A stretch of DNA of 64,000 bases from Paludibacterium yongneupense DSM 18731. GTDB taxonomy: Bacteria > Pseudomonadota > Gammaproteobacteria > Burkholderiales > Chromobacteriaceae. Each line of letters opens with the position of its first letter. Within the stretch, counting starts at the first letter, position 1. The DNA lies in contig NZ_AUGZ01000005.1 in the NCBI RefSeq assembly GCF_000422925.1, forward strand, positions 248,001 through 312,000. The letters run 5' to 3'. Below the pieces are notes generated by a model, which was not told the origin of the DNA, did not search any database, and saw nothing but the letters and a program-made list of their open reading frames with translations. This document shows, in pieces, positions 54,443-64,000 of the stretch. The position numbers and the translations under genes were made by a program.

Positions 54443-55548
54443 CATTCCCCCTCTTGCTTGCGCGCCAGTTCGAGCAAGCGCACATACCACGGAAGCACTT
54501 GCGCATCGTCGAGCCCCAGCAGGGTGTCGCCGACATACAGTTCGCTGACGCTCCAACCCGGCACGTCAGCCTCGCGCACCCCGCCAAGCAGCCAGCACCC
54601 CTCGGCTTCGGCCAGGCGGTCGCGCGCCCGTCGCACCCGTTCGGCTGGCGCATCGAAGTACAGGTGCAGCATATTGACTTGCGGGCGCGCGGGATTGACA
54701 CGCACCCCGGGGATAGACGCCAGCCCCTGCGCCAAGCTCAGCGTGCGCCGGTAGCACGCATCCATCAAGCCCAGCCGCTCGTCGAAACGCATCGCCGCCG
54801 AGACCACCATCGGACTCTGCCGCACCAGCACCCCACCCATTCGCCGCTGCCACACGCGCGCCTGCGCGATGAACGCCTGGTCGCCGGCCAGCACCGCCCC
54901 GGCGATGCCACCCAGGCCTTTGTAAACCGAGACATAGACCGAGGCAAAACCGTGCGCGATTTCCGCATGGCTGCGGCCGTAGAAAGCACGGCATTCCCAC
55001 AAACGCGCCCCATCCATATGCAGCGGCAATCCGCGCGCGCGCGCCGCATCCTGCAACGCCAGCAGCGCATCCCACTCCGGCAATTGTCCGCCGGCCTCGC
55101 GCAACGGCAGTTCAACTTGCAAGCACGCCAGAGGCTGCCGAAGCGCGGCCAGGTCGTCCGCACGCAATGGGCGCAAGCGATCGCCGAGCGCAACCGCGTG
55201 CAGACCGAACAGAGCCTGGTAGGCCTGCTCCTCATGCAGCAGCAGATGCGATGTCGGATGCAGGCCGATGCGCTCCACGCCTTGCGCCTCGCTCCAGATC
55301 CTCATGGCGATCAACTGCGCCATCGTACCGCTGGGCATGAAGACCGCAGCGGGTTTGCCAAGCACGGAGGCCACCCGCGCCTCGAAGCCGGACAGCAGAT
55401 CGCCGTCGCCATAGAGATCGTGCTCGACGGCATGCGCCTCGCACCAGTCGGCCATGGCGCGAAACTCGGCGGCAGGCGTTGGCACATGAAAGCCGTGCAG
55501 AATGAGCGAGCAGCCCTGTCGCAGGCGGTCGGAGTCGGAAACGGTCAT
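54442..55548 (-). CDS. Threonine aldolase / beta-eliminating lyase family
   Basis: 368-aa PLP enzyme of fold type I: PSGTMAQL, HMDGARLWE (Asp179) and SVYKGLGGIAGAVLAG with the Schiff-base Lys210. The low-specificity L-threonine aldolase family splits threonine or allo-threonine into glycine and acetaldehyde. Coupled to nikR (TGATG), an unusual partner. Start MTVSDSDRLRQG at 55548. Confidence 0.87.
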   Translation of the reverse strand: MTVSDSDRLRQGCSLILHGFHVPTPAAEFRAMADWCEAHAVEHDLYGDGDLLSGFEARVASVLGKPAAVFMPSGTMAQLIAMRIWSEAQGVERIGLHPTSHLLLHEEQAYQALFGLHAVALGDRLRPLRADDLAALRQPLACLQVELPLREAGGQLPEWDALLALQDAARARGLPLHMDGARLWECRAFYGRSHAEIAHGFASVYVSVYKGLGGIAGAVLAGDQAFIAQARVWQRRMGGVLVRQSPMVVSAAMRFDERLGLMDACYRRTLSLAQGLASIPGVRVNPARPQVNMLHLYFDAPAERVRRARDRLAEAEGCWLLGGVREADVPGWSVSELYVGDTLLGLDDAQVLPWYVRLLELARKQEGE

Positions 55549-55706
55549 GACATTCTCTCGTATGACAGAAAGGGAACGCAGCCATGCAGGTGCGAGCGGT
55601 TCCTATCATACACGGTGAACTTCCCCGCGCGCCAAGTGCGGACCAAGGCGCGGCAGTGGGGAAAAGCGACAGCTATAAATTTAAATATCGAAATATGTAG
55701 ATTTAC

Positions 55707-55724
55707 ATAGCGATATATCGCTAT
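55707..55724. promoter_or_regulatory. 18-bp palindromic operator candidate for the ArsR gene
   Basis: ATAGCGATATATCGCTAT, a perfect palindrome centred 38 bp before the arsR-like ATG in AT-rich DNA that should contain the promoter. Size and position fit an ArsR-family dimer site. Confidence 0.7.
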
Positions 55725-55753
55725 AATTCGATACAAATTCGGAGAAGAGGCCC

Positions 55754-56050
55754 ATGAACACCGATGACATCATCAAAGCACTCGCGAACCCCGTGCGCCG
55801 CGACATTCTGAACTGGTTGAAAGACCCGCAGACCCATTTTCCCAATCAGGAACACCCGCTCGAACTTGGCGTGTGCGCCGGGCAGATCGACCAGCGCGCC
55901 GGATTGTCCCAATCGACCGTATCGTCGCATCTGGCCATCCTGCAGCGTGCCGGGCTGATCGCCAGCCGACGCGTCGGACAATGGGTTTATTACCGCCGCA
56001 ACGAATACATCATCCAGACCTTTCTGGAAAACCTGCAACGCGACCTTTGA
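55754..56050 (+). CDS. ArsR family transcriptional regulator
   Basis: 98-aa winged helix-turn-helix protein: IIKALANPVRRDILNWLKDP and AGLSQSTVSSHLAILQRAGLI. It has a single Cys (Cys41, ELGVC), so it more likely senses reactive thiols or redox change than arsenite. Precedes an old yellow enzyme gene by 56 bp on the same strand, an autoregulated pair. Confidence 0.9.
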   Translation: MNTDDIIKALANPVRRDILNWLKDPQTHFPNQEHPLELGVCAGQIDQRAGLSQSTVSSHLAILQRAGLIASRRVGQWVYYRRNEYIIQTFLENLQRDL

Positions 56051-56106
56051 GAACGGAGCGTCCATCGACGCGATCGCCGCGCTTTAAATATCAGGAGAAC
56101 GCCGCA

Positions 56107-57156
56107 ATGACGATTTTGTTTTCCCCCCTCACCCTGGGCAAGATCGAGCTGAAAAACCGCATCATCATGGCACCGCTCACCCGCTGCCGCGCCGATGCCG
56201 GCCGTGTGCCGAACGACTTGATGGCCCAGTACTATCGCCAGCGCGCGAGTGCCGGCCTGATCATCAGCGAAGCGACCGCCGTCACCCCGATGGGGGTCGG
56301 CTACCCGGATACGCCGGGGATCTGGTCGGATGAGCAGGTCGAAGGCTGGAAAAAGATCACGACCGCCGTGCACGAAGAAGGCGGCCGTATCGTGCTGCAA
56401 CTGTGGCACGTGGGTCGCATATCGGACCCAGAGTACCTTGACGGCGCCTTGCCGGTCGCACCGTCGGCCATCGCTGCCGAAGGCCATGTCAGCCTGCTGC
56501 GTCCGATGCGGGCATACACCACTCCGCGTGCGCTGGAGACGGCAGAAATCGCCGGCATTGTCGCCGCCTACCGCAAGGGCGCGGCAAATGCCCTCGCCGC
56601 CGGCTTCGACGGCGTGGAAATCCACGGCGCCAACGGCTATCTTCTCGATCAGTTTCTGCAAAGCTCGACCAATCAGCGCACCGACATGTATGGCGGTTCG
56701 GTCGAAAACCGCGCACGCCTGCTGCTGGAAGTCACCGATGCCTGCATCGAAGTATGGGGTGCCGGACGCGTCGGTATGCACCTCGCTCCGCGCGGCGACA
56801 GCCACACCATGGGTGACGACAACCCGGCCGAGACCTTCGGCTATGTGGCACGCGAACTCGGCCGCCGCGGCATCGCCTTCATTTGCGCGCGCGAGGCGCA
56901 AGGCGCCGACAGCCTGGGCCCGATGCTGAAGCGCGAATTCGGCGGCGTCTTCATCGCCAACGAAAAATTCAGCGCCGAGAGCGCGGCCAGCGTCGTCGAG
57001 GCCGGCACCGCCGATGCCGTCGCTTTCGGCGTTCCCTTCATCGCCAACCCCGACCTGCCGCGACGCTTCCGGACGGGGGCAGCGCTGAACGCGCCGCACC
57101 CGGAAACCTTCTACGGCTCCGGAGCCGCCGGCTATACCGACTACCCCGCCTTGTAA
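56107..57156 (+). CDS. Old yellow enzyme family FMN oxidoreductase (NemA-like)
   Basis: 349-aa TIM barrel that reduces activated C=C bonds and nitro groups with NADPH. MAPLTRCRAD, LQLWHVGRIS, HGANGYLLDQF (His-Asn pair) and NQRTDMYGGSVENRARLLLEV are the family hallmarks. AGGAG lies 9 nt before the ATG. Probably induced by the ArsR regulator upstream when electrophiles are present. Confidence 0.92.
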   Translation: MTILFSPLTLGKIELKNRIIMAPLTRCRADAGRVPNDLMAQYYRQRASAGLIISEATAVTPMGVGYPDTPGIWSDEQVEGWKKITTAVHEEGGRIVLQLWHVGRISDPEYLDGALPVAPSAIAAEGHVSLLRPMRAYTTPRALETAEIAGIVAAYRKGAANALAAGFDGVEIHGANGYLLDQFLQSSTNQRTDMYGGSVENRARLLLEVTDACIEVWGAGRVGMHLAPRGDSHTMGDDNPAETFGYVARELGRRGIAFICAREAQGADSLGPMLKREFGGVFIANEKFSAESAASVVEAGTADAVAFGVPFIANPDLPRRFRTGAALNAPHPETFYGSGAAGYTDYPAL

Positions 57157-57165
57157 ATCCGCCCC

Positions 57166-57195
57166 CCTCCCCGGCCCGTCTGCGTGCCGGGGAGG
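57166..57195. terminator. GC-rich hairpin between convergent genes
   Basis: CCTCCCCGGC pairs with GCCGGGGAGG (10 bp) in the gap between the old yellow enzyme gene and the convergent cyclase gene. No T-run follows, so termination would be weak or factor-dependent. Confidence 0.5.
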
Positions 57196-57208
57196 AAGGC
57201 GTGCGCCC

Positions 57209-58771
57209 TCAACAAACCACCCGGTTGCGGCCGTTCGCCTTGGCCAGATACAAACCCTGATCCGCCTTGCTCAGCAAGGCGTCAATACTGCCTTCCGTGG
57301 CCTGCAATGTCGATACGCCGACCGAGATGGTCACCGACAGCGTCAAAGTGCTGTCGACCTCGATCAAACAGCCGGCCACATGGGTGCGCAAGCGCTCCGC
57401 CACCTCCACCGCGCGAAGGCTTCCTGTCATCGGCAGCAAAATCGCGAACTCCTCGCCCCCCATCCGCCCGATGATATCGACCTCCCGCAAGCCGTCGCGA
57501 AACACGTGGCCGAGCCGCTGCAGCACGCTATCGCCGGCCTTGTGGCCCCAGGTGTCGTTGACATGCTTGAAATGGTCGATATCGATCATCAGCAAGGACA
57601 AGGGGTTGCCGTAGCGTGCGGAGCGCGACAGTTCGATCACGCTGCGTTCAAGGAAATAGCGGCGATTATTGACGCCGGTCAAGCCGTCCAGCCGAGCCTG
57701 GACTTCCAGTTCTTCCTGCAGCTTCTTGCGTGCCGTTATATTCTGGAAGGTACTGATGATGTACTGCGGCTGACCGTCTGCATCGCTGACGAGCGAAGCC
57801 GAAAGGTGGACCCAGACCGGTTCGGCATCGCATCGCAGATAACGTTTTTCGATTTCCAGACAGGCGACTTGCCCCTCGAACAGACGATTCAGATCCTGCC
57901 GCGTGATATCCAGATCGACGCGCAAGGAAAACGGTTCCGCCATCGACCCAGGCCGTTCCAGCTCCTCGCGGCGATGACCGATGATCGTGCAGAATGCATC
58001 GTTGAAATTGAGCAGGCCGCCGTCCAGCCCAATCTGGGCGATGCCGATGGCGGCATTCTCGAAAATACCGCGGAAGCGTTGTTCGCTGTCCTCCAGGGCC
58101 TGCTCCGCCCGCTTCAGCTTGTCGACATCGGTATGGGTCCCGCACAGACGGATCGGTTGCCCCTGGGCATCGCGCTGAACCACGCGCGCACGGTCAAGCA
58201 CCCACTTGTAGCCGCCATCGCTGGTGCGCAGACGATAGGTCAATTCGTGCATCGCCTTCTGCCCGTTGAGAACGCTGTGGATCGAATGCCAGACCCGGTC
58301 GCGATCGTCGGGATGAATGAAATCGGTCCACTGCCGGGTCGTGAACTCGATCTCCTCGAAGGGGTAGCCAAGCATTTCGGCCCAGATCCGGTTGCGCTTG
58401 ACGTGATTGGTCTGAAAATTCCAGTCCCAAAATCCGAGTTGCCCCCCCTCCAGGACAAAATTCAGGCTCTCTTCGTTTTCCCTGAGTTCACGCTCCCAAC
58501 TGGACCAGGCCGCGAGCACCCGGCGCAGCAGCAAAAAAAGCAGCAGCGAGGTCAGTGCGATGAACAGCCAGCCCTTGGCCACGCTGATCAGGGCAAACAC
58601 TCTGATATCGGGACTGAAAGCGGCGACCAGACGATCGCCGATGCCAACCCAGAGTACCGAGAATACCGCGTAAACAGCGACGATCTTCGTGGCCACATGC
58701 GGGGAGGCCCGGGGTCCGGAACCCGATAAAATCGAGCGATGCCTAGCGTTGCGAGGGTAGTCTTCAGTCAT
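57209..58771 (-). CDS. Membrane-anchored PAS-PAS-GGEEF diguanylate cyclase
   Basis: 520 aa: two membrane helices (about 30-50 and 60-82), two PAS domains with PAC segments (about 100-220 and 225-345), then GGDEF (about 360-515) with an active GGEEF motif and an RxxD inhibitory site (REVD) five residues before. Makes c-di-GMP. The start at 58771 is the first Met before the hydrophobic region, though without a clear ribosome binding site. Confidence 0.9.
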   Translation of the reverse strand: MTEDYPRNARHRSILSGSGPRASPHVATKIVAVYAVFSVLWVGIGDRLVAAFSPDIRVFALISVAKGWLFIALTSLLLFLLLRRVLAAWSSWERELRENEESLNFVLEGGQLGFWDWNFQTNHVKRNRIWAEMLGYPFEEIEFTTRQWTDFIHPDDRDRVWHSIHSVLNGQKAMHELTYRLRTSDGGYKWVLDRARVVQRDAQGQPIRLCGTHTDVDKLKRAEQALEDSEQRFRGIFENAAIGIAQIGLDGGLLNFNDAFCTIIGHRREELERPGSMAEPFSLRVDLDITRQDLNRLFEGQVACLEIEKRYLRCDAEPVWVHLSASLVSDADGQPQYIISTFQNITARKKLQEELEVQARLDGLTGVNNRRYFLERSVIELSRSARYGNPLSLLMIDIDHFKHVNDTWGHKAGDSVLQRLGHVFRDGLREVDIIGRMGGEEFAILLPMTGSLRAVEVAERLRTHVAGCLIEVDSTLTLSVTISVGVSTLQATEGSIDALLSKADQGLYLAKANGRNRVVC

Positions 58772-59011
58772 GGAACATTCGGTGCCATCGTCCTGTTCAC
58801 GGCAAGGCAGGGTAGCTGCAGATGCCGGCTTGCACGGCATCGCGCCATGGGAACACACATTGCGGCGAGCCAAAATAGCCCTAGTCACCGGCAGATGCAC
58901 AGTACGGACCGGGCGTTCACGCCTCGCTGTTCACTAGCGTGGCCGACCCTCATACTACCTTTTTGCGCTGAAAAATATAAGAAGGGATGACATAACACTA
59001 ACCTGCCACGC

Positions 59012-59044
59012 AAAAAAACCCATCGTCACACAGGGACGATGGGT
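59012..59044 (-). terminator. Terminator of the cyo operon
   Basis: On the minus strand a 10-bp stem (ACCCATCGTC with GACGATGGGT) is followed by six or more Ts, 25 bp beyond the cyoE stop. Confidence 0.9.
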
Positions 59045-59068
59045 TCGGTGCCACAAGGGCTGTCCGGT

Positions 59069-59959
59069 TTACAAACGAGCCGCAACAAACCCGGCCGCGG
59101 GACTCTGGAAGTCGAGCGCCATCATCACGCTGAGTGCGGTGATGGTGACGATGGAAAAAACAAACACCTGGCGCGCCCAGGCCCTATCATCGACAGCCGA
59201 ACGGTAGCCGGACAAGGCCATGCGCAGCCACCACAAGCTGGTGGCACCCGCCACCGCCAGATAACCGTAGCCGACATAACCACTGAGGCCGAGCATCAGC
59301 GTGGCGGCGGCGAAGGCGACGATGTACAGAACGATCTGGCGTTTGGCCGCCGTCACCCCCTTGACCACTGGCAACACGGGAATACCCGCCGCCTGGTAAT
59401 CCGAAAACCGGAAAATCGCGATCGCATAGGAGTGTGGCATCTGCCACAGGCTGAACATCAGCAGCAGGATCGCGGCCCCCATGTCGAAACTGCCCTTGAC
59501 CGCACAATAGCCAACCACGGGCGGCACCGCGCCGGACAAGCTGCCGACCAGCGTTCCATAAACGGAATGGCGCTTCATATACAGACTGTAAAGCCCGACA
59601 TAAACCACATAACCGAAGGCGGCAAACGCCACCGCCACCGGCGTCGTCCAGTACCCGAGTATCCAGAACCCGGCAATGCCAAGCACCACTCCATGCGCGA
59701 AGGCTGCGCGAACGGAGATGGCGCCGGTCACCAGCACCCTGTTGCGCGTGCGCTGCATCTTGCGGTCGATATCGCGGTCGATGCAGTTATTGATCGCGCA
59801 GCCGGATGCCACCACCAGCGACAAGCCCAGCACGGTCGCCAGGAACAGGGCGAAATCGATACGCCCGCGAGAGGCGAGCAAAAAGCCCCCCGCGACCGAG
59901 ATCAGGTTGCCGAAGATGATCCCCGGCTTGGTGACGAGCAGATAGCGCTTTAGCTTCAC
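59069..59959 (-). CDS. cyoE: Protoheme IX farnesyltransferase (heme O synthase)
   Basis: Inner-membrane UbiA-family prenyltransferase that makes heme O for the oxidase. 296 aa with about nine helices and the [15 protein letters not shown] motif (NDxxDxxxD type) near residue 58. Last gene of the cyoABCDE operon, 9 bp after cyoD. Confidence 0.96.
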   Translation of the reverse strand: MKLKRYLLVTKPGIIFGNLISVAGGFLLASRGRIDFALFLATVLGLSLVVASGCAINNCIDRDIDRKMQRTRNRVLVTGAISVRAAFAHGVVLGIAGFWILGYWTTPVAVAFAAFGYVVYVGLYSLYMKRHSVYGTLVGSLSGAVPPVVGYCAVKGSFDMGAAILLLMFSLWQMPHSYAIAIFRFSDYQAAGIPVLPVVKGVTAAKRQIVLYIVAFAAATLMLGLSGYVGYGYLAVAGATSLWWLRMALSGYRSAVDDRAWARQVFVFSIVTITALSVMMALDFQSPAAGFVAARL

Positions 59960-59968
59960 GGTGCGTAC

Positions 59969-60292
59969 TCAGTGGACCATCATCAGGGTGGCGCTGGATA
60001 GGATCCAGATGGACAAGCCCACCAGCAAGACGATGACGAGCGCGGTGAACATGAACGAAAAGGAATTGATCCGCCCTTCACGCGTAAAGTTCAGGTGCAG
60101 GAAAGCCTTCAGGTGCACCAGAATCTGCGCAACGGCAAAGGCAAAGATCGAAATCGTCGTCGTATGGCGATCGAAGTGGCCGCTCATGACCATCCAGAAC
60201 GGAATCACGGTCAGAATCAGCGACAGCACAAAGCCGGTGGCATAGGATCTGACGCTGCCGTGGCTCGCGGCATGACTGTTTCCTTGACTCAT
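59969..60292 (-). CDS. cyoD: Cytochrome bo3 quinol oxidase subunit IV
   Basis: 107-aa three-helix assembly subunit of the oxidase (GSVRSYATGFVLSLILTVIPF opening). Its ATG directly adjoins the cyoC stop. Confidence 0.95.
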   Translation of the reverse strand: MSQGNSHAASHGSVRSYATGFVLSLILTVIPFWMVMSGHFDRHTTTISIFAFAVAQILVHLKAFLHLNFTREGRINSFSFMFTALVIVLLVGLSIWILSSATLMMVH

Positions 60293-60907
60293 TTACATGG
60301 CCCCCATCAGATAGACGACGGTAAACACACAGATCCAGACGATGTCCAGGAAGTGCCAGAACAGACTCAGGCAACTCAGACGCGTCAGCGTGCGCGGCTG
60401 GAGACCGCGCTTGCGCGTCTCGAGCATCAGCACGGCCATCCACAACAGCCCCGCCGTCACGTGCAGCCCATGCAGGCCGACGAGCGCGAAGAAGGCGGAC
60501 AGGAAAGCACTGGCGTTGGGACCGTGGCCTTCGACGATCAGATGGTGGAACTCATTGACTTCCATCCCGATAAAAAGGGCGCCAAACAGGAAGGTCACCA
60601 GCAAGAAGCCGATCACGCCCGCCTTATTGCCCTTGTGGGCACAAATCATGGCAAAGCCATAAGTGATACTGCTCAACAGCAGAGCGAAGGTTTCGACGAG
60701 CACATACTTCAGCTCGAAGATGTCCTTGCCGGCGATACCGCCGGCCGTGTTCTGGAACAGCACCGAATAGGTCGCGAATGCGGTCGCGAACAGGATGCAG
60801 TCCGTCATCAGATAGAGCCAGAAACCGAGGACGGTACTGGATCCGCTGTCGTGGTGTTCATGCCCGTGGGCATGTGCGCTGTGCGCCGGGTTTACATGTG
60901 TCGACAT
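60293..60907 (-). CDS. cyoC: Cytochrome bo3 quinol oxidase subunit III
   Basis: 204 aa with five helices, [25 protein letters not shown] near the start and the conserved [19 protein letters not shown] helix. Six bp after cyoB. Confidence 0.96.
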   Translation of the reverse strand: MSTHVNPAHSAHAHGHEHHDSGSSTVLGFWLYLMTDCILFATAFATYSVLFQNTAGGIAGKDIFELKYVLVETFALLLSSITYGFAMICAHKGNKAGVIGFLLVTFLFGALFIGMEVNEFHHLIVEGHGPNASAFLSAFFALVGLHGLHVTAGLLWMAVLMLETRKRGLQPRTLTRLSCLSLFWHFLDIVWICVFTVVYLMGAM

Positions 60908-60913
60908 GGTTGC

Positions 60914-62890
60914 TTAAGCCTGCTTCGCAATTTTTTTCAGATGTGCACTTTCGATACGCTCGATTTCATCGGGTTGCACGTAGTAATCCACATCGTCGTC
61001 GTAGGCGCGGACCAGGAAGCTGGCGACGACCCCGATCAAACCGATGACGGCCAGCCACCAGATATGCCAGATGGCCGCAAACCCTGCCACGCCGACAAAA
61101 GCGGCGATGAAAATACCGGCCGAGGTATTCTTCGGCATATGGATGGGCTCATAGCAGGCCGGACGGGCGTAAGCGATGCCCTTCTCTTTCATATCGGTGA
61201 ATGCGTCGATATCGTGCACAACCGGCAGAGTGGCAAAGTTGTAGAACGGCGGTGGAGACGAGGTCGACCATTCCAGCGTATGGCCATTCCACGGGTCGCC
61301 GCTCACATCCTCGTTCTTCTCGCGGTCGCGCAGGCTGACATAGAGCTGCAGCAGCTGGCAGGCGATGCCAAGCAGAATCAGGACCGCACCGACGCAGGCC
61401 AGATAGAGCCAGGGCGTCCAGTCCGGATTGTTGGTGTGATTCAGGCGCCGGGTCATGCCCATGAAACCCAGGATGTAGAGCGGCACGAAAGCAAAGTAGA
61501 AACCGCTCTGCCAGAACCAGAACGCGGCCTTGCCCAGCTTTTCGTTGAGCTTGAAACCGAAAGCCTTCGGGAACCAGAAGCTGAAGCCGGCCAGATAACC
61601 GAATACGGCGCCCCCGATGATGGTGTTATGGAAGTGCGCGATCAGGAACAGGCTGTTGTGCAGCACGAAGTCTGCCCCCGGCACCGACATCAGCACGCCG
61701 GTCATGCCGCCGATGGAGAAGGTGACCATGAAGCCCAGCGTCCACATGACCGGCGCAGTGAAATGCAAGCGTCCGCGGTAGATGGTGAACAGCCAGTTGA
61801 ACAACTTCACCCCGGTCGGCACGGCGATAATCATCGTCGCGATCCCGAAGAAGGCGTTGACATTGGCGCCGGACCCCATCGTGAAGAAGTGGTGGAGCCA
61901 GACCAGGAAGCTGAGCACGGTGATCGCGCCACTGGCCCAGACCATGGAGGCGTAGCCGAACAAGCGCTTGCCGGTAAAGGTGGAAATGACTTCCGAGAAT
62001 ACGCCGAACGCCGGCAGCACCAGTATGTAGACCTCGGGATGGCCCCAGGCCCAGAACAGGTTGATATACATCATGGCGTTGCCGCCACCGTCGTTGGTGA
62101 AGAAGTGGAAATCCATGTAGCGATCGAGACTCAGAAGCGCGAGCGCACCGGTCAGGATCGGGAAGGACGCCACGATCAGTACGTTGGCCCAGGTGCAGGT
62201 CCAGGTAAAGATGGGCATCTGCATCCATTTCATGCCCGGTGCGCGCATCTTGATCACGGTAACCAGGAAATTGATCGCCGTGAGCGTCGTCCCTACCCCC
62301 GCTATCTGCAGGGCCCAGGTGTAGTAATCGACCCCGACCCCCGGGCTGTAGGCCAGTTCGGCCAGCGGGGGATAGGCAACCCAACCGGTGCGGGCGAACT
62401 CGCCGACGCCGAGGGAGACATTGACCAGGGCAGCGGCGGCAACCAGCAACCAGAAGCTCAGCGAGTTCAGGAAGGGGAAGGCGACGTCGCGCGCGCCGAT
62501 CTGCAGCGGCACCACGATATTCATCAGGCCGGTCATGAACGGCATGGCCATGAAGATGATCATGATCACACCGTGCGCGGTGAAGATCTGGTCGTAGTGT
62601 TCGGGCGGCAGCACGCCGAGGTGACCGTTGGTGGCCAGCGCGAGTTGCGTGCGCATCATCAGGGCGTCGGCGAAGCCGCGCAGCAGCATGACCAGGGCCA
62701 CGATGATATACATCACGCCGATACGCTTGTGATCGACGGAGGTGAACCATTCCTTCCACAGATAGCCCCACTTGCCGAAGCGGGTGATCGCGGCGATCAG
62801 CGCTAGACCGACCACGCCGACACCGGCGAGCGTCACCATGATGATGGGTTCGTGGAAAGGGATGGCGTCCAGACTTAGTTTTCCGAACAT
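60914..62890 (-). CDS. cyoB: Cytochrome bo3 quinol oxidase subunit I
   Basis: Catalytic heme-copper subunit; reduces oxygen to water using ubiquinol and pumps protons. 658 aa, about fifteen helices, with [17 protein letters not shown] (CuB ligand and the His-Tyr pair) and HHFFTMG (CuB His pair). [10 protein letters not shown] near the start is the usual opening. Seven bp after cyoA. Confidence 0.98.
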   Translation of the reverse strand: MFGKLSLDAIPFHEPIIMVTLAGVGVVGLALIAAITRFGKWGYLWKEWFTSVDHKRIGVMYIIVALVMLLRGFADALMMRTQLALATNGHLGVLPPEHYDQIFTAHGVIMIIFMAMPFMTGLMNIVVPLQIGARDVAFPFLNSLSFWLLVAAAALVNVSLGVGEFARTGWVAYPPLAELAYSPGVGVDYYTWALQIAGVGTTLTAINFLVTVIKMRAPGMKWMQMPIFTWTCTWANVLIVASFPILTGALALLSLDRYMDFHFFTNDGGGNAMMYINLFWAWGHPEVYILVLPAFGVFSEVISTFTGKRLFGYASMVWASGAITVLSFLVWLHHFFTMGSGANVNAFFGIATMIIAVPTGVKLFNWLFTIYRGRLHFTAPVMWTLGFMVTFSIGGMTGVLMSVPGADFVLHNSLFLIAHFHNTIIGGAVFGYLAGFSFWFPKAFGFKLNEKLGKAAFWFWQSGFYFAFVPLYILGFMGMTRRLNHTNNPDWTPWLYLACVGAVLILLGIACQLLQLYVSLRDREKNEDVSGDPWNGHTLEWSTSSPPPFYNFATLPVVHDIDAFTDMKEKGIAYARPACYEPIHMPKNTSAGIFIAAFVGVAGFAAIWHIWWLAVIGLIGVVASFLVRAYDDDVDYYVQPDEIERIESAHLKKIAKQA

Positions 62891-62897
62891 CTCGTTC

Positions 62898-63830
62898 TTA
62901 CTCCTTGGCGACCGGCGTACACGTGCCAGACTTCAGATCGGCCAACTGGCCGGGTTTACCGGGCGCTCGCATAACCATGTGGTTCGACATGTACCGGTTC
63001 AAAATCGTGGTAAACAGATCGGGCGTGACGGACGAAAAATACTCGACCGGATGGTTCTCGCTGGGCTTGGACAGCGCGTCGAAGGCAGCGGCATCCAGCG
63101 TGCGCGAGGATTTTTCGCGCACCTGTTTCACCCAGGCGTCGAATTCTGCCGGCGTACGGGTGGCGATCGCCTTGAAATGCATGCCGGAGAAACCGGCACC
63201 GCTATAGTTGGACGACAGGCCGTCGTAGCTGCCGGCTTCGTTCGCGATCAGATGCAGGCGAGTCATCATTCCGGTCATCGCGTAGATCTGGCCGCCGAGT
63301 TGGGGGATGAAGAAGGAATTCATCACCGATCCCGACGTGATCTTGAAATTGACGGGCACATCGACCGGGAAAGCGATCTGGTTGACCGTGGCGATATGAA
63401 GGTCGGGGTAGATGAACACCCACTTCCAGTTCAGCGACACCGCTTCGATGGTGACCGGTTTTTTGTCGGAATCCAGCGGGCGATAGGGGTCGAGACGGTG
63501 CGTGGTCTTCCACGCCAGGATGGCCAGGAACACGATGATGACACAGGGGACCAGCCAGACGATGGCTTCGATCTTGTGCGAATGCGCCCACTTGGGGGTG
63601 TAAGTCGCGTTCGTGTTGCTCGCGCGGTATTTCCAGGCAAACGCGAGAGTCATCACGATGACGGGAACGACCACGAGCATCATCAGCACGGTTGCCGTGA
63701 TGATCAAGGACTTCTCATCCGCCGCAACCTGTCCTTTCGGGTCCAGGATGCCGCCATGGCAGCCGGCAAGCACCGCGACGAAAGCCAGCGCAAGCCCCCG
63801 TGCAATGGTTGGGTGTTTTCTGTTTATCAT
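62898..63830 (-). CDS. cyoA: Cytochrome bo3 quinol oxidase subunit II
   Basis: 310-aa lipoprotein: lipobox LAGC with Cys24, two helices, then a periplasmic cupredoxin domain. The segment where cytochrome c oxidases bind CuA (SxxCxxxC) here reads [10 protein letters not shown], as expected of a quinol oxidase. First gene of the operon; oxygen and redox control is expected but no binding site was identified. Confidence 0.96.
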   Translation of the reverse strand: MINRKHPTIARGLALAFVAVLAGCHGGILDPKGQVAADEKSLIITATVLMMLVVVPVIVMTLAFAWKYRASNTNATYTPKWAHSHKIEAIVWLVPCVIIVFLAILAWKTTHRLDPYRPLDSDKKPVTIEAVSLNWKWVFIYPDLHIATVNQIAFPVDVPVNFKITSGSVMNSFFIPQLGGQIYAMTGMMTRLHLIANEAGSYDGLSSNYSGAGFSGMHFKAIATRTPAEFDAWVKQVREKSSRTLDAAAFDALSKPSENHPVEYFSSVTPDLFTTILNRYMSNHMVMRAPGKPGQLADLKSGTCTPVAKE

Positions 63831-64000
63831 CTAAACGACCTTCATTGATTGAAAGCGGCATGTGTCGCCCCGGATCGGTATCGCACCGGCTGACGCGGCC
63901 GGAGGCGGCGGGACGGACCTTCACCACCCGCTGGGCGGACACATGACCCGTTGTCACAGTTCCGAAATCGACACCGGCAGCGCGATCCAGGCAAAACCGC
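63831..64000. other. Upstream region of the cyo operon
   Basis: 170 bp to the right window edge. It should contain the cyo promoter. GC-rich; I see no convincing promoter element or gene. Confidence 0.4.

Noticed and set aside
60095-62806. 903-codon open frame on the plus strand
   Set aside because: Antisense to cyoB and cyoC; no domain, extreme His/Gln/Arg content.
1-64000. CRISPR array, insertion sequence or prophage
   Set aside because: No regularly spaced repeats, transposase, integrase, capsid or terminase sequences were seen on either strand.

Overview
The window is chromosomal DNA of a GC-rich Gram-negative bacterium, most likely a betaproteobacterium close to the Neisseriales/Chromobacteriaceae. 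This rests on gene content and order: an lpxD-fabZ-lpxA-lpxB cluster joined to skp-bamA-rseP-dxr-cdsA-uppS-frr-pyrH-tsf-rpsB, a cytochrome bo3 operon, a PEP-CTERM protein and PHB depolymerase. Genus is inference; no rRNA is present.

Region 1 (1-13.4 kb, minus strand) is a conserved envelope and translation cluster: lipid A synthesis (lpxB partial, lpxA, fabZ, lpxD), outer-membrane assembly (skp, bamA), site-2 protease rseP, isoprenoid and phospholipid precursors (dxr, cdsA, uppS), then frr, pyrH, tsf and rpsB. Hairpin terminators split off pyrH, tsf and rpsB, and rpsB has a structured leader.

Region 2 (13.5-27.4 kb) is mixed housekeeping: a small membrane protein, nudC, a YajQ-family protein, a REC-EAL protein, tdk, a small zinc-ribbon protein, an orphan UmuD-like S24 peptidase followed by a 52-aa ORF, a PEP-CTERM protein, dusC, a degenerate HD-GYP protein, msrA, a K+ channel with TrkA domains, a FixJ-like regulator, nadK, recN and tRNA-Ser(UGA).

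Region 3 (27.4-43.3 kb) is accessory and partly decayed: a His/Lys-rich small protein, a double-BON (OsmY-like) protein, a NIPSNAP protein, a REC-PAS-PAS-GGDEF cyclase, Zn-alcohol dehydrogenase, cyclopropane fatty acid synthase with a 50-aa membrane protein upstream, divergent TetR/nitroreductase and LysR/F420-type oxidoreductase pairs, a truncated alpha/beta hydrolase, a metallo-beta-lactamase-fold protein, a PHB depolymerase and a DHA2 efflux pump remnant.

Region 4 (43.3-58.8 kb) holds an ABC-F ATPase, a DUF2145 plus Ser-rich exported protein operon, two small unknown proteins, two MFS transporters, an unusual long pyruvate-kinase-like protein, a nickel/cobalt module (rcnR with a secreted cysteine-peptidase-like gene, divergent rcnA with two RcnR-type operators, and nikR coupled to a threonine aldolase), an ArsR/old yellow enzyme pair with an 18-bp palindromic operator candidate, and a membrane PAS-PAS-GGEEF cyclase.

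Region 5 (59-63.8 kb, minus strand) is the complete cyoABCDE quinol oxidase operon ending in a strong terminator.

The least ordinary items are the rcnR-peptidase operon, the N-terminally extended pyruvate-kinase-like protein, the orphan UmuD locus and several small proteins with strong ribosome binding sites. No CRISPR array, insertion sequence, prophage or recognisable defence island was seen.
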